NCBI GenBank assembly: GCA_905236605.1
Contig: CAJORD010000071.1
Span: 1 to 18,191, forward strand
Direction of reading: 5' to 3'
DNA: 18,191 nt
Source: an uncultured Synergistales bacterium
GTDB taxonomy: Bacteria > Synergistota > Synergistia > Synergistales > Aminobacteriaceae
Position 1 is the first letter of the stretch, and the number at the start of each line of letters is the position of its first letter. Below the pieces are notes generated by a model. That model was not told the DNA's origin and searched no databases. It worked only from the letters and a program-made list of their open reading frames with translations. Shown piece by piece: positions 1 through 8,082 of the stretch. A program made the position numbers and the translations under genes.

Positions 1-2146
1 AAACGATTTCCATTCCGCGCCCGCCAAGAACGTAAGACGGCCTGACCATGACGGGATAGCCGATTTTATTCGCGATTTCGTGAGCCTCTTCAAGAATTGA
101 CGCGGTCCCGGATTCGGGCATCGGGATTCCTAAGTCGTCCATGACGTTCTTAAAGCGTCCTCGGTCTTCGGCCAAGTCGATAATTTCCGGCGACGTTCCT
201 AAAATCTTAACGCCGTTTTTCTCAAGCTGCGACGCGAGATTTAAGGGAGTTTGTCCTCCGAACTGCGCAATAACTCCCAAAGGCTTTTCGGCTCTGTAAA
301 TGCTCAAAACGTCCTCAAGCGTCAAAGGCTCAAAATATAATTTGTCGGAAGTGTCGTAATCGGTCGAAACGGTTTCGGGGTTGCAGTTAATCATAATCGT
401 TTCAAAGCCGAGTTTCTTTAACGACTGCGCAGCGTGAACGCAACAATAATCAAATTCAATTCCCTGACCGATTCTGTTCGGGCCGCCGCCTAAAATCATA
501 ATTTTCTTGTTGTCTGACACTTCATTAACTGCTTCAGGAGCGTTGTAGCTTGAATAATAATAAGCTCCGTTTTCAGTGCCGCTGACGTGTACCGCGCTCC
601 AAGTTTCGTTGACGTCAAGAGCTTCGCGGCGTTCTCTGATTGAATCTTCTGAAACGTCGAGAATTTGAGCGAGATACTTATCGCTGAATCCGTCGCGCTT
701 GGCCTTAATCAAAATTTCATCAGGCGGAAGCGTGCCTTTGAACGTTAAAATTTTTTCTTCTTCGTCAACGAGTTCTTTAATTTGATTCAAGAAATATTCT
801 TTCACGTGCGTGAGTTCAAAAATTTCTTCGACGGTCGCACCCTTGCGTAACGCTTCGTAAATCACAAAGTATCTTTCACTATTTGGATATTCGAGCAGCT
901 TCAATAAATCCGATTTTGAAAGCTCGTGAAATTTTTTCGCGAATCCGAGGCCGTAACGTCCTTTTTCAAGTGAACGAATTGCTTTTTGCAAAGCCTCTTT
1001 GAAATTTTTGCCGATGCTCATGACTTCACCGACTGCGCGCATTTGAGTGCCGAGTTTGTCTTCAACGTCTTTGAATTTTTCAAACGCCCAACGCGCAAAT
1101 TTAACGACGACGTAATCTCCGTCGGGTTTATACTTGTCGAGAGTTCCATACTTGCCGCATTTAATATCGCTCAACGACAATCCCGCGGCCAACTTCGCTG
1201 ACACAAGAGCGATCGGGAAGCCCGTAGCCTTCGACGCAAGAGCCGATGAACGAGAAGTTCGCGGGTTAATCTCAATTACAATCACGCGATCCGTTTTAGG
1301 GTCGTGAGCAAACTGAACGTTAGTGCCGCCGATAACGCCGATATGTTCAACGATTTTATAAGCCATTTCCTGAAGTTTAGCCTGAAGTTCTTGCGAAATC
1401 GTGAGCATAGGCGCAACACAGAACGAGTCGCCGGTATGAACTCCCATAGGGTCAACGTTCTCAATGAAGCACACGGTTATCATGTTGTTGTCTTTGTCGC
1501 GCACGACTTCAAGCTCAAGTTCTTCCCAACCTGAAACAGACTCTTCAATTAAAACTTGATGAACGATACTTGCCTGTAAGCCGCGCTCACAAACTGTTCT
1601 TAATTCGTCGCGATTATAAACAAGTCCGCCGCCTGCGCCGCCCATTGTGTAAGCTGGACGAACGACAACCGGATAATTTAATCTTTCAGCGATGTTCAAA
1701 GCCTCGTCAACAGAATAAGCGACTTCGGAGCGCGCCATTTCGATTCCAAGTTTATTCATGGTCATCTTAAATTCTATTCTGTCTTCGCCGCGCTCGATTG
1801 CGTCAGCTTGAACACCGATTATCTCAACGTTATATTTTTTCAAGATTCCGGCCTTGTGAAGCTCCGCGCAAAGGTTCAAACCTGATTGCCCGCCTAAATT
1901 CGGGAGCAAAGCGTCAGGACGTTCACGCGCGATTATTGCTTCGAGGCGTTCGAGATTAAGAGGCTCTATGTAAGTTATGTCCGCCATTTCGGGGTCAGTC
2001 ATGATTGTAGCCGGGTTGGAATTTACGAGGACGACTTCATAACCGAGCGAACGCAGAGCCTTGCAAGCCTGTGTGCCGGAGTAATCGAACTCGCACGCCT
2101 GACCGATGACGATAGGCCCGGAGCCGATTATTAAAATTTTTTTCAT
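1..2146 (-). CDS. carB: Carbamoyl-phosphate synthase large subunit, N-terminal 715 residues (runs off the window)
   Basis: This subunit makes carbamoyl phosphate from bicarbonate, two ATP and ammonia supplied by the CarA glutaminase, feeding pyrimidine and arginine synthesis in the cytoplasm. Translation from the ATG at 2144-2146 gives MKKILIIGSGPIVIGQACEF, the family's usual N-terminus, followed by the first ATP-grasp synthetase half with the VVRPAYTMGGAGGG loop. The second half restarts near residue 547 with ILGGGPNRIGQGIEFDY, the internal-duplication signature. The window cuts the gene inside the second ATP-grasp domain, so the allosteric C-terminus (family length about 1,060-1,070) is not visible. 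No frameshift is seen. The ribosome site is weak (GAAGTGA about 10 bases upstream). The gene upstream is the chaperone at 2251-3801, not carA, and a terminator lies between the two. Identity is very secure. Confidence 0.97.
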   Translation of the reverse strand, partial: MKKILIIGSGPIVIGQACEFDYSGTQACKALRSLGYEVVLVNSNPATIMTDPEMADITYIEPLNLERLEAIIARERPDALLPNLGGQSGLNLCAELHKAGILKKYNVEIIGVQADAIERGEDRIEFKMTMNKLGIEMARSEVAYSVDEALNIAERLNYPVVVRPAYTMGGAGGGLVYNRDELRTVCERGLQASIVHQVLIEESVSGWEELELEVVRDKDNNMITVCFIENVDPMGVHTGDSFCVAPMLTISQELQAKLQEMAYKIVEHIGVIGGTNVQFAHDPKTDRVIVIEINPRTSRSSALASKATGFPIALVSAKLAAGLSLSDIKCGKYGTLDKYKPDGDYVVVKFARWAFEKFKDVEDKLGTQMRAVGEVMSIGKNFKEALQKAIRSLEKGRYGLGFAKKFHELSKSDLLKLLEYPNSERYFVIYEALRKGATVEEIFELTHVKEYFLNQIKELVDEEEKILTFKGTLPPDEILIKAKRDGFSDKYLAQILDVSEDSIRERREALDVNETWSAVHVSGTENGAYYYSSYNAPEAVNEVSDNKKIMILGGGPNRIGQGIEFDYCCVHAAQSLKKLGFETIMINCNPETVSTDYDTSDKLYFEPLTLEDVLSIYRAEKPLGVIAQFGGQTPLNLASQLEKNGVKILGTSPEIIDLAEDRGRFKNVMDDLGIPMPESGTASILEEAHEIANKIGYPVMVRPSYVLGGRGMEIV

Positions 2147-2188
2147 GGTACTAATCACTTCTTTCAAACTAAAACAAAAAATAAAGAC

Positions 2189-2224
2189 AAAAAAAACGAG
2201 GCAAGGAGTTTAATCCTCACCTCG
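2189..2224 (-). terminator. Rho-independent terminator after the SurA/PpiD-like gene, just upstream of carB
   Basis: On the minus strand a CGAGG/CCTCG stem continues through a 2x2 internal mismatch into AGGA/TCCT around a short A/T-rich loop, and is followed directly by eight T residues. It starts about 26 bases after the chaperone stop and ends about 43 bases before the carB start. It should separate the two genes, unless it is used as an attenuator for carB. Confidence 0.85.
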
Positions 2225-2250
2225 TAATTATAAAATAATTTCTTTTTTAG

Positions 2251-3801
2251 TTACTCTTTAATCTGAAGCGGAACATCGAGCGATGCGGCTGCTTCTTGTA
2301 CAGCCTCGATTAGCTCTTCAGTTAAGGCTTCGACATCTTCAGATTTAATTTCTTCTTTAATTTCTTCAGCCGGTTTTGCCTCTTCCGCAGTCGCCTCTTC
2401 AGGTTTAGCCTCGTCTTTAGCTTCTTCGCTAGGCGTTGGCTCTACCGCAGGCGCGGCCTCTTCGGGAGTTTCTTCCACTTTTACTTCTGCTGCTTCTTCT
2501 TTTGTTTCAGGCGCGGGAATTTCTTCGGGTTTTGTTTCTTCTGTTTCTGCCTTGGCTTCTTCGACTTCGACAGGCTCAACCGCCGGGACATCTTCGGATT
2601 TTGCTTCAGGCTCTTCAGATTTAACTTCTTCTTTCACTTCGTCGTTTTTAACTTCAGGCTCTTTTTCTTCGGCCGCGGGAGCTTCTTCAGTTTTTGATTC
2701 TTCAACGACTGCTGCGGGTTCGACGTCCTCACTGACTTCTTCAATTATAATTTCAGGTTCTGGCGCGGGTTCTTCGTCAGGTGAAACTGCTTTGCTTGCG
2801 AATAATTCCGCGTCGTTAATCACAAGATTGGCTTTTGCTTTCAAAGTTTCTTCGTACTCGGCGAGCCTCTTGCGCTGCTCTTCTTGAGTTAAAAGCGCTT
2901 TAATATCTCCGCTGACTTCTTCATAAGATTTTGTCGTCTCGTCAACATGGCTTGTTTTCATTCCTACAGCGAAATCAGAACTTGAAACCGAAAATACTTC
3001 GCTAGGTTCGGCAATGTCAAGCGACGCGAGAATATTCAGTGTTCCCATTCTAAGAGCGCTTGCGGGCAAGAACACGGGTGCTTTAGTAATGTTCACGATG
3101 TCGCTAGATTCGGCCTTGTCTTCGGAGGCGATGACGTCCCAACTTGCTCCGCCTGTGATTTTCGCTCTGAAGGCTTCGGCGTCCTCGCTAGTTTTGAAGT
3201 CGGCCATGTGAACCATAAAGCCTTCCGGCTGCGTGTAGAATAAATTTTTCATTGAGTCATAAAACTCTACGGCTTTGTCTTCGCTGATTTCGATGTCGCC
3301 GATAGCGCGCGTCATAAGTTGATCTACAGCGATCTGTCGCGCCAAGTTGCGTTTATAATCTTCAACTTTTACGCCGGCTTGCGCGAGAGCCTGATAAAAA
3401 GTTTCGCGCGTCGGATAATAAGTGTCCGCGTAATTCTTCATTACTTGCTCGGCTTCGGCGTCAGAAACTTTGATCCCCTGCTCGTCAATCTCTTTTATAA
3501 GTTGCGACTCAAGGACAGCTTGGTCAAGAACAGTCTTATAAGCCGCTGCCATGTCGAGCGACGCTGTATTACGTGTGCTTAAAGTGCTGAGATAATTTCT
3601 AAGTCTCTGATCCAATTCCGAACGCATAAGCGAACGTCCGTTAATCTGTGCGACTTCATAATCATTCATTGAGCCATCGGCATTGCGTGAAGGAGTGCGG
3701 CGCGTGCCTCTGCCTTCGTACATCAGAAATGTAGAGAGCAGAAACGCTACTACAATGATAGCCATAACCCATTTCATTTGTTTGCGCAGAAAATCCAACA
3801 T
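2251..3801 (-). CDS. Membrane-anchored SurA/PpiD-type periplasmic chaperone with long acidic C-terminal tail (516 aa)
   Basis: This is probably an inner-membrane-anchored folding factor for exported proteins. Residues 1-10 are basic, and residues 11-27 form one hydrophobic segment with no signal-peptidase site, so the rest should be periplasmic. Residues about 45-185 look like the SurA_N/PpiD chaperone helices (AQINGRSLMRSELDQRL, then repeated helical segments). Residues about 190-330 sit where a parvulin rotamase domain would be, but the usual parvulin signatures are not recognisable, so isomerase activity is doubtful. Residues about 340-497 are a low-complexity tail of E, A, P, K and V with recurring EEAKPEE-like units. 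The last 20 residues again look helical. The ATG at 3799-3801 is preceded by AGAGAGGG on the minus strand. PolA lies 150 bases upstream. Fold family is fairly secure, substrate unknown. Confidence 0.8.
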   Translation of the reverse strand: MLDFLRKQMKWVMAIIVVAFLLSTFLMYEGRGTRRTPSRNADGSMNDYEVAQINGRSLMRSELDQRLRNYLSTLSTRNTASLDMAAAYKTVLDQAVLESQLIKEIDEQGIKVSDAEAEQVMKNYADTYYPTRETFYQALAQAGVKVEDYKRNLARQIAVDQLMTRAIGDIEISEDKAVEFYDSMKNLFYTQPEGFMVHMADFKTSEDAEAFRAKITGGASWDVIASEDKAESSDIVNITKAPVFLPASALRMGTLNILASLDIAEPSEVFSVSSSDFAVGMKTSHVDETTKSYEEVSGDIKALLTQEEQRKRLAEYEETLKAKANLVINDAELFASKAVSPDEEPAPEPEIIIEEVSEDVEPAAVVEESKTEEAPAAEEKEPEVKNDEVKEEVKSEEPEAKSEDVPAVEPVEVEEAKAETEETKPEEIPAPETKEEAAEVKVEETPEEAAPAVEPTPSEEAKDEAKPEEATAEEAKPAEEIKEEIKSEDVEALTEELIEAVQEAAASLDVPLQIKE

Positions 3802-3833
3802 AATAAATTAAAACCCTCTCTCTTTGATTTTAG

Positions 3834-3896
3834 ATTAGGAGTGAGGAGTTAGAAGTGAGGAATTTTATTTTTGTTCCGTCATTCCTAATTCCTAAT
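3834..3896. repeat. Inverted clusters of imperfect heptamer repeats (ATTAGGA-like)
   Basis: The plus strand reads ATTAGGA, GTGAGGA, GTTAGAA, GTGAGGA in tandem (3834-3861). The minus strand carries two exact ATTAGGA units (3881-3896). The two clusters face each other across about 17 bases, so transcripts of either strand could fold into an imperfect hairpin of about 17 pairs with G-U pairs and mismatches. The element lies in the 150-base gap between polA and the chaperone gene. It has no T-tract typical of a terminator. Confidence 0.6.
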
Positions 3897-3951
3897 TAAT
3901 TTTTTCTCCGTAATTTTTACGAAAATAAATTTTAGCATATAGTTTTGAAAA

Positions 3952-6330
3952 TCACACATCACTTAACGACTTGCCGATTTTAATTTGAACTTCTAAGTGT
4001 TCGATTTCGCCGCCGGAAGATTTCATTACGGAGCTTAAAATTTCTGCGAGTTCATTTGCTTCAGGTTCTGGACATTCACAAACTAAAGAGTCATGAACTT
4101 GTAAAAATAATTTTCCGGGGCAACGTTTTGCAAATTCAATCATGGCGCGCCGTGCAATGTCTGCCGCAGTTCCCTGAATCGGCGAATTTATCAAAGCTCT
4201 TTCGAGCGCCTGACCGCGTACGGGAATTTCATCAACGGGCCTTATACGGCCAGCTAAAGTTTTTGAATATCCTCGTTCGATCGCTTCTTTGACGCTTTCA
4301 TCTAAGAAATTTTGAATCCCCGGCAACGCTTCAAAATATTTTTTCATGATTTCGCCGGCTTCAGTTCGAGACACACTAAGACGTTCAGCAAGTCCGAATG
4401 AGCTCATGCCGTATAGCAAACCGAAATTAATCATTTTGGCAGCGCGCCTAAGTTCCGGTGTAACGAACTCCGGAGCCGTTCCGAAGACCCACGATGCCGT
4501 CTCTGTGTGAATGTCGCGTCCGTTTTTGAAAGCGTCGATTAATTTTTCTTCGCCGGACATGTGAGCGAGGACTCTTAATTCAATCTGTGAATAATCTGCT
4601 GACACAAAAATATTTTCGGGAGTAACTGGAATTAAGCCGGATTTAATTTTTTCTGCCCAGTTTCCATAAGCGGGAATGTTTTGCAAGTTTGGATCTTTGC
4701 TGCTAAGCCGGCCGGTGCCTGTTGACGTTGGCAAAAATGTAGTGTGAATAATACCCTCTAATCCTGCGGCCTTTTGCAATGGCATGACGAATCCCGAAAG
4801 CATTTTTGTTAATTCACGATGTTCAAGGATCATGGCTGGCACTTGGCCATTCGGGAGCTTCGCGAGTTTTTCAAGGACGGCCGCGTCAGTTGAGTAAGAT
4901 TTGCTTTTAGTTTTCGATTCGGGTTTGAAGTCAAGATGTTCAAACAGGAGCCAAGAAACTTGCTTCGGAGACTTCAAATTTATTCTTACGCCGGTGATGT
5001 CAATAACTTCAAGTTCGATTTTTAAAATCTTTTTTTCGAGTTCGTCTTGAATAATCGAAAATTTTTCAGGCTCAATCCGAACGCCGTGAGCTTCCATTTG
5101 ATTTAAGACTGGGATCAAAGGCAAGTCGATTTTAGTCATTACATCGTGAAGATCTTCATATGAAAGAATTTCGCCCTCGAGTTTGGCGGCCATCTCTTCG
5201 AGTTCTTGCTGTGTTTTCAGTGCGTCGTTTAGAGCTTGAAAATTTTTCTCGGCTATATCCGGGTGAAGCATATAATACGCTGTCTTTAAGTCCCAAATTC
5301 TTGGAGCGTTCTCAAATTTTGAGGGTGTGTCAAGCAATTCTGATTTTAGATTTCTTGTGATTAAATCACATACTGGCGCTACAGGCTGAATAATTTTTTC
5401 ATCTTCGGATTCTGGGACGGTGTTAAAAATTTCTTCGCCGTTCATGACTTTTTGAAGAAGATTTTGAACTTTCGTGAGTGCTAAACGTTCAGCAATTTTC
5501 ATCGCGCTTTCATAATCTGGAGCGGCGCTCATACATTCATCTAAAATTTTTTTATCCGCGTCGAAAACGTCAGCTTTTAATTTTGTGAGATTGTCGCGAA
5601 TCCACAAAGCGTGCTCAAAGCCGCAGGCTCTTAATTTATTTTTGCTTCGAGTGTCTAGTGTTTCGATGTTTGCAAAAATTTCTTCGAGACTTGGGAACTT
5701 CGCGAGAAGTTTTTTCGCCCCCTGAATGCCAATGCCTTCGACGCCTTTTATATTGTCAACGCTATCGCCGACTAACGCTAGATAATCCGGCATTGATACG
5801 GGCATGAAATTATATTCTTGTTTGAAAGCGTCAGTGTCGTAAATCTCCGCGCCGCTGATCCCTTTATCGACCATGCGAAGAACTGTTACCCCCGTCCCAA
5901 CAAGTTGAAATAAATCTTTGTCCGACGTCAACACGACCGCTTGATGTCCTTCACGATGGACAAGAGACGCAAGCGAAGCTATAACGTCGTCCGCTTCGAC
6001 ACCTTCGCGTGAAATTATTTTTAATCCCAGATAAATTAAAAGCTCCTTAAGGAGCGGGAGCTGGATTCTGAAATCGTCGGGAGTGGGTTTTCTTGTGGAT
6101 TTGTAATCGGGAAGGAGCTCATGCCGGAAAGTCTTGCCCCCGGCGTCAAAAACAATGACGGTATAATCGGGCCTCACTTCGTTCAAAACTTTATAAAGCA
6201 TGTTTATCGAGCCTACTAACATTCCTGTTGGTGTTCCATCAGGAGCGCTAAGTTTTGCTTTGATTAAAGCGTAGTAGCCTCTGTAAGCGAGGCCATGACC
6301 GTCGATAATTAAAAATTTTTTTTCTTGCAT
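3952..6330 (-). CDS. polA: DNA polymerase I, 792 aa, without a functional 3'-5' exonuclease domain
   Basis: A repair and Okazaki-fragment-processing polymerase. Residues 1-290 are the 5' nuclease, with acidic metal sites at D10, D62, EADD (112-115), SDKD (136-139) and GDSVDNIKG (188-196). Residues about 320-400 are what remains of the proofreading domain: it is much shortened and none of the three exonuclease motifs is visible. Residues 400-792 are the polymerase: TGTGRLSSKDPNLQNIP, motif A DYSQIELR (D579), motif B RRAAKMINFGLLYG (628-641), and motif C QVHDSL (744-749). Motif C has Ser748 where family A normally has Glu. Total length is short compared with Taq (832) and E. coli (928). The ATG overlaps the stop of the PAS-GGDEF-EAL gene (TAATG), which suggests translational coupling. 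Identity is secure. Confidence 0.97.
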   Translation of the reverse strand: MQEKKFLIIDGHGLAYRGYYALIKAKLSAPDGTPTGMLVGSINMLYKVLNEVRPDYTVIVFDAGGKTFRHELLPDYKSTRKPTPDDFRIQLPLLKELLIYLGLKIISREGVEADDVIASLASLVHREGHQAVVLTSDKDLFQLVGTGVTVLRMVDKGISGAEIYDTDAFKQEYNFMPVSMPDYLALVGDSVDNIKGVEGIGIQGAKKLLAKFPSLEEIFANIETLDTRSKNKLRACGFEHALWIRDNLTKLKADVFDADKKILDECMSAAPDYESAMKIAERLALTKVQNLLQKVMNGEEIFNTVPESEDEKIIQPVAPVCDLITRNLKSELLDTPSKFENAPRIWDLKTAYYMLHPDIAEKNFQALNDALKTQQELEEMAAKLEGEILSYEDLHDVMTKIDLPLIPVLNQMEAHGVRIEPEKFSIIQDELEKKILKIELEVIDITGVRINLKSPKQVSWLLFEHLDFKPESKTKSKSYSTDAAVLEKLAKLPNGQVPAMILEHRELTKMLSGFVMPLQKAAGLEGIIHTTFLPTSTGTGRLSSKDPNLQNIPAYGNWAEKIKSGLIPVTPENIFVSADYSQIELRVLAHMSGEEKLIDAFKNGRDIHTETASWVFGTAPEFVTPELRRAAKMINFGLLYGMSSFGLAERLSVSRTEAGEIMKKYFEALPGIQNFLDESVKEAIERGYSKTLAGRIRPVDEIPVRGQALERALINSPIQGTAADIARRAMIEFAKRCPGKLFLQVHDSLVCECPEPEANELAEILSSVMKSSGGEIEHLEVQIKIGKSLSDV

Positions 6331-7991
6331 TATTCTTGAATAGGGGCTGGGTGGCCGAACAAGAAACCTTGTGCGAGGTCGCAGCCGACGCTCTTGAGGA
6401 ATTGCAACTGCTCAATCGTTTCGACACCTTTTGAAAGCGCAGGAATACCTAATTTTTTCGCCATGTCTATGACGGCTGCGATTATTATGTTTGCGCGTTG
6501 ATTATCTACTGCTTTAATCATGTCCATGTCGATTTTAAGACCGTCAAGCGAGAAATCTTTCAGGACTTTCAGCGACGAGTAGCCCGCCCCGAAAGCGTCC
6601 ATCCAAACTTTGAAGCCGTGTTCGCGAAGTCGTTCGGCCTCATGCTGCATTGCTTCCATGTCGACAGCGATTAAACTTTCAGTCAGTTCAAAACGCAATA
6701 AATCGGGCGAAATTTCATTTTTGCTTACGGCGTCTTCAATAACTCGAACGACATCGGTTAATTCAAAATCGAGCCTTGAAAGATTTAGCGACACAGGCAC
6801 AGTTTTTTCACCGTTCTTAGTTTGACGACGCAATTCTTCGCAGACTTTATTTATAACGTAAGTGTCAAGTCTGTGAATTAAATGCTGCTCTTCAAGAACG
6901 TAAATATAACTTGCCGGTGAAAGTCGTCCGTACTTAGGGTCTTCCCAGCGTGTCAGAGCTTCTACAGAAGCAGTTTTGTTAGTCCTGACGTCGATAACGG
7001 GCTGAAGGTAAACTTTTATTCTTCCCTCTCTTAGAGCCTCATTGAATGACGCGACTATATATTCTTGAAGGTGAGCTTTTTCATCGAGCTTGCCATCATA
7101 AACGCTCGTGATTATTCCGTATTCATATTTAATACTGTCGCAGGCGAATTTTGCACAGTCGCAAATTACGCTTGTGTCGAGATTTTGATCTTTAATTTCA
7201 TAAATCCCGGCTTTCATTTCGACAATAACTCCGCGACGAATATTATTAATTCTCATACTCATTCGCTTAATTCGTTCTGATAAGTCTTCTTTAATGGTGA
7301 TGACGGCAAAATGATCGCTTTCAAAACGAGCGATAAGACCCTGCGGGAATGAATCTTGCAAAATCCTAGCGATTGATTTCAGCATTCTGTCGCCGCCTGC
7401 GAAGCCGTAAGTTTCATTATAAGTATGAAAATTTCTGATGTTGAAGTAAACGCATTGAGGTTTTCCGCCACGCTTTAAGAAGTCTTTAATTTTTTCAGGG
7501 GCTTGCTGTCTGAAGCCTTTCAAGTTTAGGAGGCCGGTTAGTTCGTCGATGATATTGGCGGCAGGTTCAGGGAATGTAGTTTGGCCGGAAAGTTCCGTGA
7601 GATTGTCGCGAAGGACCATATCGTGAAGATAAACATAAAATAAATCTCCGAGTTCTTCATCATGGACAAGATGTCCCCAGTCTTCGATTTTTTTAATTTT
7701 ACCGTTTTTGGAAATTATTCTGTAAGTTACATAGTCGTAGCCTTGTGTAGCAACGATTTGTCTTTTAATTATATGTTCGACTTCTTCGATGTCTTCCGGA
7801 TAAACTATTGTGGAAAAACTTCCGCCTGTGAATTTCATGAAGTCTTCAATGGATTCGCATTCAAAAATTTTAGCAATTTCATCGCTTGCGAAGATAATTT
7901 CTTCAGTCTCGTTATCTTTATAGACAAGCAAGGCCCCGGGCATGTTTGCTGAGATTTTTTCGAGGGTCATGCTGTCATTCGAGTTAAACAT
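6330..7991 (-). CDS. PAS-GGDEF-EAL protein with degenerate active sites (553 aa from the chosen start)
   Basis: Architecture of a cyclic-di-GMP turnover protein, soluble, with no membrane segment. In numbering from the ATG at 7989-7991: PAS fold about 10-125, GGDEF about 147-300, EAL about 315-553. The GGDEF signature reads RFESDHF (222-228), so cyclase activity is not expected. The EAL domain keeps E344-A-L, N403, E435 of ELTE, D465, K486 and Q541, but DDFG reads DAFG (A466) and AEGVE reads SKGVE (K521). Phosphodiesterase activity is therefore doubtful, and a sensor, nucleotide-binding or scaffold role is possible. I prefer the start at 7991 because AGGAGGG lies 12 bases upstream. The longer frame to 8039 would add 16 residues translated through that site. 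The stop overlaps the polA ATG. Confidence 0.88.
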   Translation of the reverse strand: MFNSNDSMTLEKISANMPGALLVYKDNETEEIIFASDEIAKIFECESIEDFMKFTGGSFSTIVYPEDIEEVEHIIKRQIVATQGYDYVTYRIISKNGKIKKIEDWGHLVHDEELGDLFYVYLHDMVLRDNLTELSGQTTFPEPAANIIDELTGLLNLKGFRQQAPEKIKDFLKRGGKPQCVYFNIRNFHTYNETYGFAGGDRMLKSIARILQDSFPQGLIARFESDHFAVITIKEDLSERIKRMSMRINNIRRGVIVEMKAGIYEIKDQNLDTSVICDCAKFACDSIKYEYGIITSVYDGKLDEKAHLQEYIVASFNEALREGRIKVYLQPVIDVRTNKTASVEALTRWEDPKYGRLSPASYIYVLEEQHLIHRLDTYVINKVCEELRRQTKNGEKTVPVSLNLSRLDFELTDVVRVIEDAVSKNEISPDLLRFELTESLIAVDMEAMQHEAERLREHGFKVWMDAFGAGYSSLKVLKDFSLDGLKIDMDMIKAVDNQRANIIIAAVIDMAKKLGIPALSKGVETIEQLQFLKSVGCDLAQGFLFGHPAPIQE

Positions 7992-8003
7992 TATAAAAAA
8001 TTT

Positions 8004-8022
8004 CCCTCCTGTAAGGATTATA
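8004..8022 (-). promoter_or_regulatory. Ribosome site and possible -10 element of the PAS-GGDEF-EAL/polA unit
   Basis: On the minus strand AGGAGGG (8010-8004) lies 12 bases before the ATG at 7991 and fixes the preferred start. TATAAT (8022-8017) lies just upstream, but the best -35 (CTGACT, 19 bases further up) is poor and the implied leader is very short. The ribosome site is convincing. The promoter is tentative. Confidence 0.5.
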
Positions 8023-8082
8023 CTTTTATATATCGGCAAAAAGTCAGAAAATTTTTGCTTACTTATCCTGATTTAATTGTAT

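Noticed and set aside
2189..2224. PyrR-type attenuator in front of carB
   Set aside because: The hairpin shows no recognisable PyrR-binding consensus, and it is adequately explained as the terminator of the upstream gene.
2436..2887. Long open frames on the plus strand opposite the chaperone tail, rich in Leu or Ser
   Set aside because: They are mirror images of the low-complexity Glu/Ala codons of the real gene and have no ribosome sites.
3901..3930. CGTAA/TTACG hairpin behind polA as a terminator
   Set aside because: The stem has only five pairs and is not followed by a T-run on the minus strand.
7992..8039. Upstream ATG at 8039 as the start of the PAS-GGDEF-EAL protein
   Set aside because: The extra 16 codons run through a TATAAT-like box and the strong AGGAGGG site, which fits the ATG at 7991.
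8040..8082. Terminator between the second tandem kinase and the PAS-GGDEF-EAL gene
   Set aside because: Only weak pairing with a long loop and no T-run directly after it. The spacer could be read through.
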